This document shows, in pieces, positions 1 to 8,935 of a stretch of 64,000 bases of DNA. The notes below the pieces were generated by a model. It saw only the letters and a program-made list of their open reading frames with translations. It searched no databases and was not told the DNA's origin. Positions within the stretch are counted from its first letter, which is position 1, and each line of letters opens with the position of its first letter. Origin of the DNA: Peptostreptococcaceae bacterium. Its GTDB lineage: Bacteria; Bacillota; Clostridia; Peptostreptococcales; Peptostreptococcaceae. A program made the translations under genes and the position numbers. The stretch spans positions 310,001 through 374,000 of the forward strand of contig CABIZO010000003.1 of assembly GCA_902363255.1 (NCBI GenBank). Reading direction: 5' to 3'.

Positions 1-750
1 ATGACTATAGCGTCACTAGTTATACTAACTTTAGTTTTTGTTATAGCTGGATGGACAGGTCTTGAGGATAATAAATCCTTACTTTTATTTGCTGCTTTTA
101 TGGTTACTGCCATATCAGTAGCTGGTGGATATAGTCAATCTCAAAAAGTAACTTATATAATCGGTGGTAATAAAAGAGAGATGCAAAATAGTTTTGTTCT
201 AGCTTCTATCGTTGGTGTAGCTGTGGTTTGTGGTACAATAGTAGTGCTTTCTAGCCAATTATCCATCACAGGTGCAGATGCTCCTTTTGCGTTACCTCAA
301 GCAAATTTAATGTCTACTTTAACATCAGGAATAATGTCTGGTAATTTACCTTGGGTTATGGTTATAACTGGTGTAGTTATGGCTCTTGTCCTATTTATGC
401 TAAATTTACCAATAATGACTATTGCCATAGGATTTTATTTACCAATTTCTACAACTTCAATAATATTAGTTGGTGCATTAATTCGTCTATTTATAGAAAA
501 AACTTCTAAAGAAAATCATGAAAGAGAAGTTAAAGTTTCAAATGGTATAAGTTTATCATCTGGTTTAGTTGCAGGAGGATCAATAGTTGGTTTAATAGGT
601 ATAATATTACAAGTATCTGGTGTGATTACTCCTAGAATTCCTACTGGATTTGCTGCATCAAATTTAATGGCATTACTTTTATTAGTTATTTTAGTTATAG
701 CAACTACTATACCTATTGCTTCTTCAAAGGTCAAGAACTATGAAGACTAA
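1..750 (+). CDS. OPT family oligopeptide transporter, C-terminal part (5' end outside window)
   Basis: The reading frame is open from base 1, so the first ATG need not be the true start; OPT proteins are usually over 600 residues and only the last ~249 are here. The protein is strongly hydrophobic with about six membrane segments. The stretch NLPIMTIAIGFYLP near residue 133, followed by a Thr/Ser-rich turn and VGALIR, is typical of the C-terminal half of OPT/YSL transporters, which import oligopeptides or metal chelates with protons. It ends by overlapping the next gene by 11 bases, so the two are probably co-translated. Substrate cannot be told. Confidence 0.85.
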   Translation: MTIASLVILTLVFVIAGWTGLEDNKSLLLFAAFMVTAISVAGGYSQSQKVTYIIGGNKREMQNSFVLASIVGVAVVCGTIVVLSSQLSITGADAPFALPQANLMSTLTSGIMSGNLPWVMVITGVVMALVLFMLNLPIMTIAIGFYLPISTTSIILVGALIRLFIEKTSKENHEREVKVSNGISLSSGLVAGGSIVGLIGIILQVSGVITPRIPTGFAASNLMALLLLVILVIATTIPIASSKVKNYED

Positions 751-1084
751 CGAAGATATTTTAAATTTAAAATTTAAAATATGTGATAATGTAAATTATA
801 CCATTGATAAAAATGGAGTTGTAACTCTACTAGAAAAGCAAGATCATAAAATACAGAAAATTTTAAGAAAACTAAAGTTTAATATTCCCATGTATAAAGA
901 AATTGAACTTGACGAATATTGTAGTACTGTATTTATAATGTTAAATGGTAAAAATACAGTAGAAGAAGTCGGTAAAAACTTAGATTTAAAATATGGTAAT
1001 AAAATTCATCCCTTATACGAAAGATTATTACTCTTTATAAATCATATATATACAGATTGTAACTATATTGAAATGATAAATTAA
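740..1084 (+). CDS. PqqD-like small protein
   Basis: 114 residues from the ATG at 740, which has CAAAGG ten bases upstream inside the transporter's 3' end. The C-terminal half reads like a PqqD domain: a leucine-aspartate entry (ELDEYCSTVFIMLNGKNTVE), then a helix ending in LKYG and a final helix. PqqD proteins bind precursor peptides for radical SAM or other peptide-modifying enzymes. No peptide precursor or maturase is visible downstream, so a link to the upstream OPT transporter is only suggested by the overlap. Could also be an orphan PqqD-fold accessory protein. Confidence 0.6.
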   Translation: MKTNEDILNLKFKICDNVNYTIDKNGVVTLLEKQDHKIQKILRKLKFNIPMYKEIELDEYCSTVFIMLNGKNTVEEVGKNLDLKYGNKIHPLYERLLLFINHIYTDCNYIEMIN

Positions 1085-1088
1085 TATA

Positions 1089-1126
1089 AAAACTATACTG
1101 ACTAATTAGCCAGTATAGTTTTTTTT
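1089..1126. terminator. Bidirectional intrinsic terminator
   Basis: Stem AACTATACTG pairs with CAGTATAGTT around a 10-base loop, with T-runs on the plus side and A-runs on the other. It sits between the convergent PqqD-like and CPBP genes. Confidence 0.85.
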
Positions 1127-1902
1127 GTACACTTTCTTTTTTCTTCTACTATAACAATAATCCAAAGTATTATAGCCATAAAAATATTCATAACATTACA
1201 TATACCGGCAGCTGTAGATATCTCTAGTTCTAAAGTTTGAGAAACCATCAGTATAAAATTCCAAAGAGCATGAAAAACAATTAAAGGCCATATATTATTC
1301 ATTTTCATAGCAAGTCCAACAAAAGCAAAGCCTAACAATGATGAATAAAATACTGTTATAAATGCATCAATTAAAGAATTACCCATTAATATAGTTGTAA
1401 TATGTACTATTGAAAAACCTAAACTACTTATTATCATAGCCATTATAAAAGACTTTTCACTTTTGAATGAATTTAATATTATTCCTCTAAATATAACCTC
1501 TTCACAAAATCCTGCCATAACTGTACCTATAAATATAAGTAGTACAAGCATATAAGTATTCGTATCGTAAGACTTTATATTTTTACTTAATTCTAATATA
1601 AATTTACTTGTCATAAGTATTAAAACTATTAAATAAGGTCCAAACCACATTAATCCATTAGATTTTTGCCATGTAAGATTTATATCTTTCCAACTATAAT
1701 ATTTCTTTATAAAAAATATAAGAAATACAGTAGGTGGAATTTGAATAATTATTTTATAAATAATATTGCTTGTATCCATCCCCATTGTCCCTAACACGTT
1801 TTCCCCCAATAAATTAGATACTATATTACCTATTACTAACCCAATAGCCATAGTTCCTAAATATCCTATCAAGGATAAAATTCCAACTTTCTTTTTATTC
1901 AT
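1102..1902 (-). CDS. CPBP family intramembrane glutamic endopeptidase
   Basis: 266-residue multi-pass membrane protein. The CPBP (Abi/Rce1-like) signature is present: CEEVIFRG around residue 134, a second conserved region FSIVHI about 30 residues later, and HALWNF near residue 212, supplying the Glu-Glu, His and His/Asn residues of the intramembrane active site. Family members cleave prenylated proteins, signal peptides or bacteriocin precursors in the membrane. The start has an excellent AAGGAGGAGG eight bases upstream. It is a single-gene unit; no bacteriocin genes are adjacent, so the substrate is unknown. Confidence 0.88.
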   Translation of the reverse strand: MNKKKVGILSLIGYLGTMAIGLVIGNIVSNLLGENVLGTMGMDTSNIIYKIIIQIPPTVFLIFFIKKYYSWKDINLTWQKSNGLMWFGPYLIVLILMTSKFILELSKNIKSYDTNTYMLVLLIFIGTVMAGFCEEVIFRGIILNSFKSEKSFIMAMIISSLGFSIVHITTILMGNSLIDAFITVFYSSLLGFAFVGLAMKMNNIWPLIVFHALWNFILMVSQTLELEISTAAGICNVMNIFMAIILWIIVIVEEKRKCTKKTILAN

Positions 1903-1995
1903 AACCTCCTCCTTGTTATTTTTATTTTAATTATAACTTAGTAATCTAAATGATATGGAAAAACTTTTTATTATAACGCCTTATTATTATACACC

Positions 1996-3294
1996 TTATA
2001 ATATTGGTTTATCTTTAATTATTATTGGATCGCCTGAAGTATTTATAATTCCATCTTGTACTAATATTTCTTTATTATTTATTATATTTTTATATAATCC
2101 ATCTTTTAGTAGGTCTACATATACTTTTTCACTTATCCCTTTTAAATTAAAGATTCCTAATAATACTTCACTATTTTTTTCATAATACCCTATTACAGTA
2201 TTACTTCTATTTATTGCTTTAAGTTTATAGTCTCCTATAGCAAACAACGAATCTTTTTTTATTTTATATAATCTTTTCATCAAATCACCTATAGTTGCAT
2301 CTTTATTTCTATATATTTTATCAATCTGAAATAAACTTGGCGTATGCTTATTTTCAAATTCTTGACCTGCATATATTAAAATGGTTCCTTTTTGAAAGTA
2401 CAGAAATGCTGTAAAGTTTTCTAATATCTTTTTATCACTTACTAAAGAATTAATTCTTGGTATATCATGATTTTCTAAACATCTTAGTTTAACATAATTA
2501 GTTGGGTAAATTCCATCTTGAAAGTTTAACAAACTAATATATTCACTTAATTCTATTTTCCCGCTTAAAAAATCACAATAAGTTTCCCATATATCATAAT
2601 CATAAATAATATCGAAAACAGAATATAATTCGCTATCACTCCATACATGGAAACCTAATTTTCTTATTTCTTTTAGAAAAGCTGTATCTGCTGATTCTCC
2701 TACCATATTAAATCTTTATTAACTTTAGAAGTTTCTTTTTTAGCTTTTTACCAAAATTTAATAGGAACTAAAGATGCCACATCACAGCGAAATCCATCTA
2801 CAATAGTTGCCCACTGCTCTAATGTGTCTATCTGATAATTCCAAAGATTTTCATTAGAATAATCTAAATCAATAATATCTTCCCAATCCCCTACTCGATT
2901 TCCCATACTTCCATCTGATTTTTTGTAAAAATACTCTGGATGATTTTTAGCTAATTCAGAATCTGGCGAAGTATGATTGTATACTACATCTATAATACAT
3001 TTCATCTCTAGGTTATGTATTTCGTCTACTAAATGAATAAAATCTTCTAGTGTACCATACTCTGGGTTTACATCCCTATAACTTTTATTAGCGTAAGGAC
3101 AACCCAATTCTCCTTTTTTATTTAAAATACCTATGGAATGAATGGGCATAAACCAAATAATATCTGTTCCTAAATCTTTAATTCTTTTTAAATCTTTTTC
3201 AACGCCTTTAAAAGTTCCTTCCTCTGTGTGATTTCTTACATATAATAGAATAAATCACTTCATTTCTAAGTTTAATACTTGTATCTTTTGCCAT
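1996..3294 (-). pseudogene. Broken GH13 alpha-amylase/glucosidase family gene
   Basis: A good start (ATG 3294 with GGGGGA upstream) opens an alpha-amylase-type sequence. After NEVIYSI the frame slips by one extra base near 3243; the next frame carries VEKDLKRIKDLGTDIIW, CIIDVVYNHTS (the DVVYNH motif) and VDGFRCDVASLVP (the catalytic-Asp region). It then hits TAA at 2748-2750 where CAA would be expected, and a one-base loss near 2702 shifts the remainder, which includes LENHDIPR (the NHD motif) and a C-terminal beta domain. Three independent lesions make a single functional product very unlikely. Before decay it was probably a small maltodextrin glucosidase of about 430 residues. Confidence 0.9.
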
Positions 3295-3373
3295 AATATC
3301 CCCCTTTATAACTATAGATATAATTATAGTAATTGGATAAAATAATTTTATCAATAATAAAAAGGAGTTTCTT

Positions 3374-3718
3374 ATGATAATAAACATAACAGACTTAGCA
3401 AAAGCCGCTCTAGATGAGATGTTTAAATCCTATGGCGGTAATAACTTAGATAATAGAAAATATATTAGAGTTTATTTAAAAGAAATTGCATGACACGGGC
3501 CTGTATTTAATGTAGCTCAGGATGAGCCTACTTCGGATGATAATATATACGTTGTAGACAACAAATATAACGTAATTATTGATAAAGATTTATCTACTAA
3601 GTTTTCTGTGGTAAATATTTATTATAATTCAACAATGAGTTATGGTGATTTTTATATTACTACTGATTTAGAGTGGAAAGATGATTATCATTACTGTGAC
3701 TGGAGCAAACCGTGGTAA
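3374..3718 (+). CDS. HesB-like (IscA-fold) selenoprotein candidate; in-frame UGA at codon 40
   Basis: An AAAAAGGAG site eight bases upstream opens a 114-codon frame interrupted only by TGA at 3491-3493. Read as selenocysteine it gives ...RVYLKEIA-U-HGPVFNVAQDEP..., which matches the HesB-like family, where the first metal-binding Cys of the IscA-type core (VYxxxxxCxGPxxxxxxDEP) is conserved and Sec replaces Cys in known HesB-like selenoproteins. The frame continues coherently for 74 more codons to TAA, ending in a Trp/Cys-containing tail (CDWSKPW). A hairpin with G in its loop lies at the right distance after the UGA. The alternative is a Cys codon (TGT/TGC) mutated to TGA in a dying gene, but no other lesion is present. 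Probable role: iron-sulfur or redox related; unproven. Confidence 0.8.
3512..3531 (+). promoter_or_regulatory. SECIS-like hairpin following in-frame UGA
   Basis: GTAG-CTC pairs with GAG-C-CTAC around the loop AGGAT, with one bulged C. The loop begins about 28 bases after the U of the UGA and contains G residues, in keeping with the bacterial SECIS model (small G-containing apical loop, roughly 16-37 bases past UGA). It is coding at the same time. Confidence 0.6.
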
Positions 3719-3749
3719 AATAATAAGGAGGTTGCTTTTTACAACCTCC

Positions 3750-4904
3750 TTAAATATATCTATTTTTATTTATCCCTAGTGTAGATAACAATTTATCTTC
3801 ATTAATATCTGTTATAATTCCACTTTCATGCCAGTGAGCCCTGCATCCACAATAATCTAAAAATACACATTGAGGAACAAACCCCAAACTTTTAGCTTTA
3901 AATCCACCAGAAATTAAATTTGTAACACAAGCCACACCAATTATCCCTATATCTCCATATTTAAAATTAGTATTTGTAGTTATATTGGATTCATGAGGAA
4001 TTATATAAACTTGAAAATTATATTCTTTACCTAGTTTATCATATTTATTCACATTACATGAATTTGTACAATGATTACAAATATAACCTTCATCAGTTTT
4101 TCTAGCTTTACATTTTTTTTCATCTTGTGCTCTCATACAAGCTGGAAGCAATAATCTTTTTTCTTTCGCTTCTATAAATTGATCTTTATAAGCGTTGTTC
4201 ATTATTTCAGCCCCTACCATATTAAAATGATACTCTACTTCACTTTTTATGCATGATATATAATCTTCTCTATATTTATACTTTTCATCAGCCAAAGTTA
4301 AAAAATCATTAACTCGCTTCGTATAAATACCTAATTCTACTTTTGCCTTTCTTTCAAATATTGTTTCAAGTTGCAGAGACAACGATATTATCTCTTTTAT
4401 TTCTTTATCATTTTTAATCTTAAAATATTCTTCCCAATTTTTTAATCTTTTAATTTCCTCTTTAAAGTCTCCCGTTGCTTCCAAATATCCTATTAATTTT
4501 TTAAAGTTACCTGTATTAGTATTTGCTATTTTATTATCTTCTTTATTTAGGAAAATAGTTTCCATTATACCTCTATTTTTATCAACATAAGTTTTTATAT
4601 TTTCTAAATTTCTTAAATGAGATAAAAATATTAAAATATTTTTAGGTACTATTTTTAGATTTACTGCTCTATTTATATAATTTTTCCACAAAACACCTAT
4701 CATTAGTATTTCCATATAATATTCTAATTCTGTCCTCATATTTTCCACATGATTTTTATCTAAAAAATTCATATAGTTTTTTATATACTTTCCACATGTA
4801 TAATCAATATCTTTTTCAATATTTTTAGTAAAGCTTGATAATTTATCATAAAACAAATTTGAATTATAATATTTTTCACGTAAAGAGTAGGTTATCTCTT
4901 TCAT
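3750..4904 (-). CDS. DUF116 domain-containing protein
   Basis: 384 residues, no signal peptide or membrane segment. The N-terminal 240 residues are helical and Lys/Glu rich. The C-terminal ~140 residues carry the DUF116 pattern: LLPACMRAQD, then a cysteine set (CKARKTDEGYICNHCTNSC) that looks like a metal or Fe-S site, a Rossmann-like GDIGIIGVACVTNLISGG segment, and the ending LDYCGCRAHWH. DUF116 proteins are common in Clostridia and methanogens and have no settled function. Convergent with the HesB-like gene. Start has AGGAAG upstream. Confidence 0.75.
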   Translation of the reverse strand: MKEITYSLREKYYNSNLFYDKLSSFTKNIEKDIDYTCGKYIKNYMNFLDKNHVENMRTELEYYMEILMIGVLWKNYINRAVNLKIVPKNILIFLSHLRNLENIKTYVDKNRGIMETIFLNKEDNKIANTNTGNFKKLIGYLEATGDFKEEIKRLKNWEEYFKIKNDKEIKEIISLSLQLETIFERKAKVELGIYTKRVNDFLTLADEKYKYREDYISCIKSEVEYHFNMVGAEIMNNAYKDQFIEAKEKRLLLPACMRAQDEKKCKARKTDEGYICNHCTNSCNVNKYDKLGKEYNFQVYIIPHESNITTNTNFKYGDIGIIGVACVTNLISGGFKAKSLGFVPQCVFLDYCGCRAHWHESGIITDINEDKLLSTLGINKNRYI

Positions 4905-5139
4905 AGTTATCTTCCTGCCTTTTATAATTATTTATTATACATTTCCATAAAGTATACAAAATTTCCTTTTTAAATTTTTATTCACTAATACAAGCTTTAT
5001 CTAATTTTCCAAAATCTAATATGGGTTCTATCCTAAATAATATTTTAAATTCCCCTGCTTTTATAAATAATATTTTTCTTTTTACTTATTTATTTAAGGT
5101 ATCATTCTTTTCATTCAATTTTAGAATTTTAAATCATAA
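4905..5139. other. Intergenic stretch with a possible decayed gene tail
   Basis: AT-rich. On the minus strand 4978-5085 is open for about 35 codons without a start and ends in the protein-like stretch EFKILFRIEPILDFGKLDK before TAA. It reads like the last residues of a lost gene, but I cannot name the family. Nothing else recognised. Confidence 0.3.
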
Positions 5140-5182
5140 AAATAACTCATGAGATTTTCTTATTAATTTCATGAGTTATTTA
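5140..5182 (-). terminator. Intrinsic terminator for the Fsa gene
   Basis: AAATAACTCATGA pairs perfectly with TCATGAGTTATTT, loop of about 15 bases, followed on the minus strand by a T-rich tail. Confidence 0.75.
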
Positions 5183-5204
5183 TTTTAATCTATATTATAT
5201 TATT

Positions 5205-5855
5205 TTATTTATCACCAAAAGCATCTGCCCAATCTTTTTTAAATTTCTCGATTCCTTGATCAGTTAAAGGATGGTTTAGCATTTGATAAACAAGTTTAGC
5301 TGGTACTGTTGCAATATGAGCTCCAGCTAAAGCAGCATCTGTTACATGCATTGGATGTCTAACACTTGCTGCTATTATTTCTGTTTCTATTCCATGTATA
5401 TCAAACATTTCTGCTACAGTTCTTATTAAATCCATTCCGTTTGTTGATATGTCATCTAATCTTCCTAAGAAAGGTGATACATAAGTTGCTCCAGCTCTTG
5501 CAGCAAGTAATGCTTGGTTAGCTGAGAATATTAAAGTTACATTAGTTTTTATTCCTTGTGATGCTAAAACCTTTACTGCTTTTAAACCTTCTGCTGTCAT
5601 TGGTATCTTTACTACCATATTAGGATGAATTTTAACTATTTCCATAGCTTCTGCTATCATTCCTTCAGCATCATCACTATTTACTTCTCCACTTATTGGT
5701 CCATCAACTATAGAAGCAATTTCTCTAACTACTTCTGTGAAATCTCTTCCTTCTTTTGCTATTAATGATGGGTTTGTTGTTACACCGCATATTACACCCA
5801 TATCATTTACTTTTTTAATATCTTCTACATTTGCTGTGTCTAGAAATAATTTCAT
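5205..5855 (-). CDS. fsa: Transaldolase-like fructose-6-phosphate aldolase
   Basis: 216 residues, the usual length of the small TalC/Fsa transaldolase subfamily. Seen: MKLFLDTANVEDI at the start, GVTTNPSLI near residue 24, the Schiff-base lysine in VVKIPMT near residue 85, TNVTLIFS near 108 and YVSPFLGRLDD near 130. The enzyme is a TIM barrel that cleaves or forms fructose 6-phosphate (dihydroxyacetone plus glyceraldehyde 3-phosphate) or acts as a transaldolase; sequence alone does not separate the two activities. Good AAGGAG upstream; monocistronic, with its own terminator. Confidence 0.92.
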   Translation of the reverse strand: MKLFLDTANVEDIKKVNDMGVICGVTTNPSLIAKEGRDFTEVVREIASIVDGPISGEVNSDDAEGMIAEAMEIVKIHPNMVVKIPMTAEGLKAVKVLASQGIKTNVTLIFSANQALLAARAGATYVSPFLGRLDDISTNGMDLIRTVAEMFDIHGIETEIIAASVRHPMHVTDAALAGAHIATVPAKLVYQMLNHPLTDQGIEKFKKDWADAFGDK

Positions 5856-5920
5856 ATTATATTCTCCTTCACTTACTTTTTCTTTTGTATGTATGTTATA
5901 TTTTCAAAAATTAATATATA

Positions 5921-7453
5921 TTATCCATAAATACTAGTATCAATAAATTTTTTATATATTAATTCACCTTTACTATTATACCCATAAAGATAAGTATTGG
6001 CTACATTTCCTTTGACAAAACTTACCGGAGTATATTTTTTACCATCTAACACACTTTTATTTGACCAAAATTCTACTGTAATTTGACCTCCAATAGTATA
6101 AGCATGAATGTATATTGGATAATCATATGGATTTTTAAATCTTAAATTTTTACTTCCTGTTGCTAATGTAGCATCTAATCCTCTTTGTACATAAGATACA
6201 GATTTTGAATGATTATATCTTTCTGTCGGTAAGATTCCTGCTTTTAATTCTGCATTATACAATGTACTAGAAACTTGACAAACACCTCCACCTGGAGCAT
6301 CTTTGTGAGTTCCATTTACTATAACTGGGGCCATATAATATCCATTACTAAGTTCTACAGGACTAACTTTATCTTCGTAAGAAAATTCATCACCAGGCAT
6401 TAATAGTGTTCCATCAATTTTGTTAGCTGCATTTTCTATATTCAACCCTCTATTGTATCCTGTTCCACCAAAATAAGTTGTTGCAGAAGAAATTTTATAA
6501 TTTACTCCTTGAAGATCTTTATCATTTATATTAGGCTTAATTGTTTTATATTCTTCTTCTAGTACTAAATTATTTTTCCCAATTTCATCACTATTTATTT
6601 TTTCTATTATTTCATTCATTAAATTTTTTTCATCTATACTTTTACCATTTTCACCTTTTATTATATTTAAATTATCTCCATTCACTTCAAAAGTTGGTTC
6701 GATCGCTACTATATGAGTATCCTCATAAATTTTATTTACTTGTTCTTGTAAAGTATCATTATCAATTTTTATATCAAATTTATAGTTTCTTCCTACATTT
6801 AAATAAATTAAGCCAAATTGTTCTAAAAATGTTTTATCCTTTCCATAACTCATTATTTGACTTTTAACTTTTTGAGCATCTATTTTTTCTATTATATCTG
6901 ATACTAAAATTTCATATTCTTTATCTTCTACTTTTACTATTATTTTATTATTTTTTATATTATTCACTAAGGTATTTACCTTTTTATTTAATTCTGTTTC
7001 ATTTAATTTTGAAACATTTTCTTCATACAAAGTTATATCAGGATAAACTAAGTTATCATATCTTTTCGCACCGAGATACATTATTCCAATTAATACAAAA
7101 AAGCATATTATTCCAATATAAATTTTCTTTTGTTTCTTACTATTTTTTATATTATTTTCTTGGCTATTATCCTCTTCAAATATTTCTTCTTTAATACTTT
7201 GTACTTCTTCACTATTTACGTATTCCTTATTTCCTTCTATAAAATTATTCTGCTCTTCTTCAATATTATCTTTTTCTACAACTTCTATATTTTGTACCTC
7301 TTCATTTGATTCTTCATTCAGTATTTTCTCATTACTATCAATCTTCTCACTATCAATTTTTTCTTCCGTTGACTTTTCTTCAGCTTCTTTTTCTTGTTTT
7401 GCCTTTTGACGTGCCTTTCTTATTATGTCATTGTTATCCTCGTTTCTCTCCAT
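5921..7453 (-). CDS. VanW family protein with acidic cytoplasmic N-terminus and membrane anchor
   Basis: 510 residues. Residues 1-110 are highly charged (Glu/Lys/Asn) and low complexity. One membrane helix (YIGIICFFVLIGIMYLGA, about 111-128) follows, so the rest is outside the cell. Residues ~150-300 fit a PG_binding_4-like domain, and ~330-460 carry the VanW domain with PGDEFSYEDKVSP and APGGGVCQVSSTLYNAEL. VanW proteins accompany vancomycin-resistance clusters, but the family is widespread in Clostridia without them, and its role in wall biology is unknown. Start has AAAGGGGGG upstream. Long low-complexity N-terminus is unusual in length. Confidence 0.88.
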   Translation of the reverse strand: MERNEDNNDIIRKARQKAKQEKEAEEKSTEEKIDSEKIDSNEKILNEESNEEVQNIEVVEKDNIEEEQNNFIEGNKEYVNSEEVQSIKEEIFEEDNSQENNIKNSKKQKKIYIGIICFFVLIGIMYLGAKRYDNLVYPDITLYEENVSKLNETELNKKVNTLVNNIKNNKIIVKVEDKEYEILVSDIIEKIDAQKVKSQIMSYGKDKTFLEQFGLIYLNVGRNYKFDIKIDNDTLQEQVNKIYEDTHIVAIEPTFEVNGDNLNIIKGENGKSIDEKNLMNEIIEKINSDEIGKNNLVLEEEYKTIKPNINDKDLQGVNYKISSATTYFGGTGYNRGLNIENAANKIDGTLLMPGDEFSYEDKVSPVELSNGYYMAPVIVNGTHKDAPGGGVCQVSSTLYNAELKAGILPTERYNHSKSVSYVQRGLDATLATGSKNLRFKNPYDYPIYIHAYTIGGQITVEFWSNKSVLDGKKYTPVSFVKGNVANTYLYGYNSKGELIYKKFIDTSIYG

Positions 7454-7619
7454 AGTACCCCCCCTTTGATTTCATCATTAGTAAATTCTATTAATTAAGT
7501 TCAACTTTATTCATTTAAAAATATTTCATTTTCGTAATTAATTATTTTATAGAAATTTGTATATAACCAAAATTTATGTTAATATAACTAGGTATAAATC
7601 ATAAGAAAAAGGTGATAAA

Positions 7620-8570
7620 ATGACAAAGTTCAAATATGCTTTTGATGATAATAAAAGATACCATACTTGGAATTACTATCTTAGAAATACATTTGGTGAA
7701 AAGATTTTTAAAGTTTCAATAAATGCAGGATTTACTTGCCCTAATATAGACGGAAAAGTAGCTTATGGGGGATGTACTTACTGCTCAAAAGAAGGTTCAG
7801 GTGATTTTGCTGGAAACCCAAAAGATAACTTAATAAAACAATTTAAAGAAATCAAAGAAATGATGCTAAAAAAATGGCCTACAGCTAAATATATCGGATA
7901 CTTCCAAGCTTATACAAATACCTATGCTCCTCTAGATGTTTTAAAGGAAAAATATGAAACTATATTAGAACAAGAAGATGTAGTAGGACTTTCTATTTCT
8001 ACTCGTCCAGACTGCTTGGAAGATGATGTAGTTGAATATTTAGCCGAATTAAATGAAAGAACTAATCTTTGGGTAGAGCTAGGACTTCAAACTATTCACG
8101 ATTCAACTTCAAAAATTATAAATAGAGGTCATGATTATAAAACATTCTTAGAAGGTGTTGAAAAACTTAAAGCTAAAAATATAAAGACAGTAGTGCATAT
8201 TATTAATGGACTTCCTGGTGAAGACTATAATATGATGATGGAAACAGCTAAAGCAGTTGCTGATTTAAATGTTCATGGAATAAAGATTCATCTACTTCAT
8301 GTTATAAAAGATACTCCTATGGCAAGAATGTTAGATAAAAATATGATGAGTTTAATGACAAAAGAAGATTATGTAAATCTAGTTTGTGATCAACTAGAAA
8401 TTCTTCCACCAGAAATGGTAATACACAGACTTACTGGTGATGGAAAAAAAGAAGATTTAGTAGGTCCTCTTTGGTCACTAAAAAAATGGGAAGTATTAAA
8501 TGCAATTGATGATACCTTAAAAGAAAGAGATTCTTATCAAGGTATAAAATACTTATCTTCAAAAGAATAA
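7620..8570 (+). CDS. Radical SAM protein, TIGR01212/YhcC type
   Basis: 316 residues with the unusual radical SAM cysteine spacing CPNIDGKVAYGGCTYC (C-x12-C-x2-C) around residues 39-54 that marks this subfamily. Further conserved blocks: FQAYTNTYAP, GLSISTRPDCL, WVELGLQTIH, HIINGLPGED and HLLHVIKDTPM. It should bind a 4Fe-4S cluster and cleave S-adenosylmethionine. Relatives such as YhcC/YtqA have been linked to tRNA modification, but I treat the substrate as unknown. Start has AAAAAGGTG upstream; own terminator follows directly. Confidence 0.9.
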   Translation: MTKFKYAFDDNKRYHTWNYYLRNTFGEKIFKVSINAGFTCPNIDGKVAYGGCTYCSKEGSGDFAGNPKDNLIKQFKEIKEMMLKKWPTAKYIGYFQAYTNTYAPLDVLKEKYETILEQEDVVGLSISTRPDCLEDDVVEYLAELNERTNLWVELGLQTIHDSTSKIINRGHDYKTFLEGVEKLKAKNIKTVVHIINGLPGEDYNMMMETAKAVADLNVHGIKIHLLHVIKDTPMARMLDKNMMSLMTKEDYVNLVCDQLEILPPEMVIHRLTGDGKKEDLVGPLWSLKKWEVLNAIDDTLKERDSYQGIKYLSSKE

Positions 8571-8580
8571 ATAAAAAATA

Positions 8581-8619
8581 AAAAAGCCCTCAATAAAATT
8601 ATTTATTGAGGGCTTTTTA
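8581..8619 (+). terminator. Intrinsic terminator
   Basis: AAAAAGCCCTCAATAAA pairs with TTTATTGAGGGCTTTTT just after the radical SAM gene. Almost perfectly symmetric, so it could act in both directions. Confidence 0.9.
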
Positions 8620-8694
8620 GAGATACTATAGCCGATATCATTATCAAGCAATCTCCAATTTTGAAAGGCTATCCCATATTGTCCATCCAATTAT

Positions 8695-8859
8695 TTATTC
8701 AAATACTAATTCTATTGATACTATTACACCATCAGCAAAAAGTTCTATTCCACTTATAATTCCAAAAGTACTTATATCTTATAAATCTGATCTTCCTCCT
8801 GTAACAGCAAGTGTCACTGCTACTGCACTTCCTGTATTTTTTATTGAATTTACATAGCA
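8695..8859 (-). pseudogene. Decayed gene fragment, family not recognised
   Basis: In the ~260 bases between the radical SAM terminator and the broken aminotransferase the minus strand reads NSIKNTGSAVAVTLAVTGG..., passes one TAA, then continues ISGIELFADGVIVSIELVF to a stop. The beta-rich Gly/Val pattern looks protein-like and there is no start codon, so it is probably the 3' remnant of a lost gene. The rest of this interval (8620-8694, 8860-8876) shows nothing. Confidence 0.35.
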
Positions 8860-8876
8860 GTAAAAATATAAATAAT

Positions 8877-8935
8877 AAAAACCTGATTCTATAAAAACTT
8901 AGAATCAGGTTTTTATAGAATCAGGTTTTTATAAA
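8877..8935 (-). terminator. Intrinsic terminator with a duplicated arm
   Basis: AAAAACCTGATTCTA pairs with TAGAATCAGG-type sequence across 8877-8915. Immediately after comes a second copy of the right arm (ATAGAATCAGGTTTTTA, about 8915-8931). The pseudogene's stop codon (8921-8923) lies inside the extra copy. Looks like a local tandem duplication of half a terminator. Confidence 0.75.

Noticed and set aside
2746..2750. Selenocysteine or read-through explanation for the broken GH13 gene
   Set aside because: The in-frame stop is TAA, not TGA, and two frameshifts are present as well.
5737..7194. Plus-strand open frames opposite fsa and the VanW gene
   Set aside because: They are antisense to conserved genes, have no ribosome sites and no recognisable domains; Phe/Tyr/Leu richness reflects the Lys/Glu/Asn-rich opposite strand.
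5921..7453. Vancomycin resistance gene
   Set aside because: VanW-family proteins occur widely without van clusters; no vanHAX or vanRS genes here, and Ddl at 14045 looks like a normal D-Ala-D-Ala ligase.
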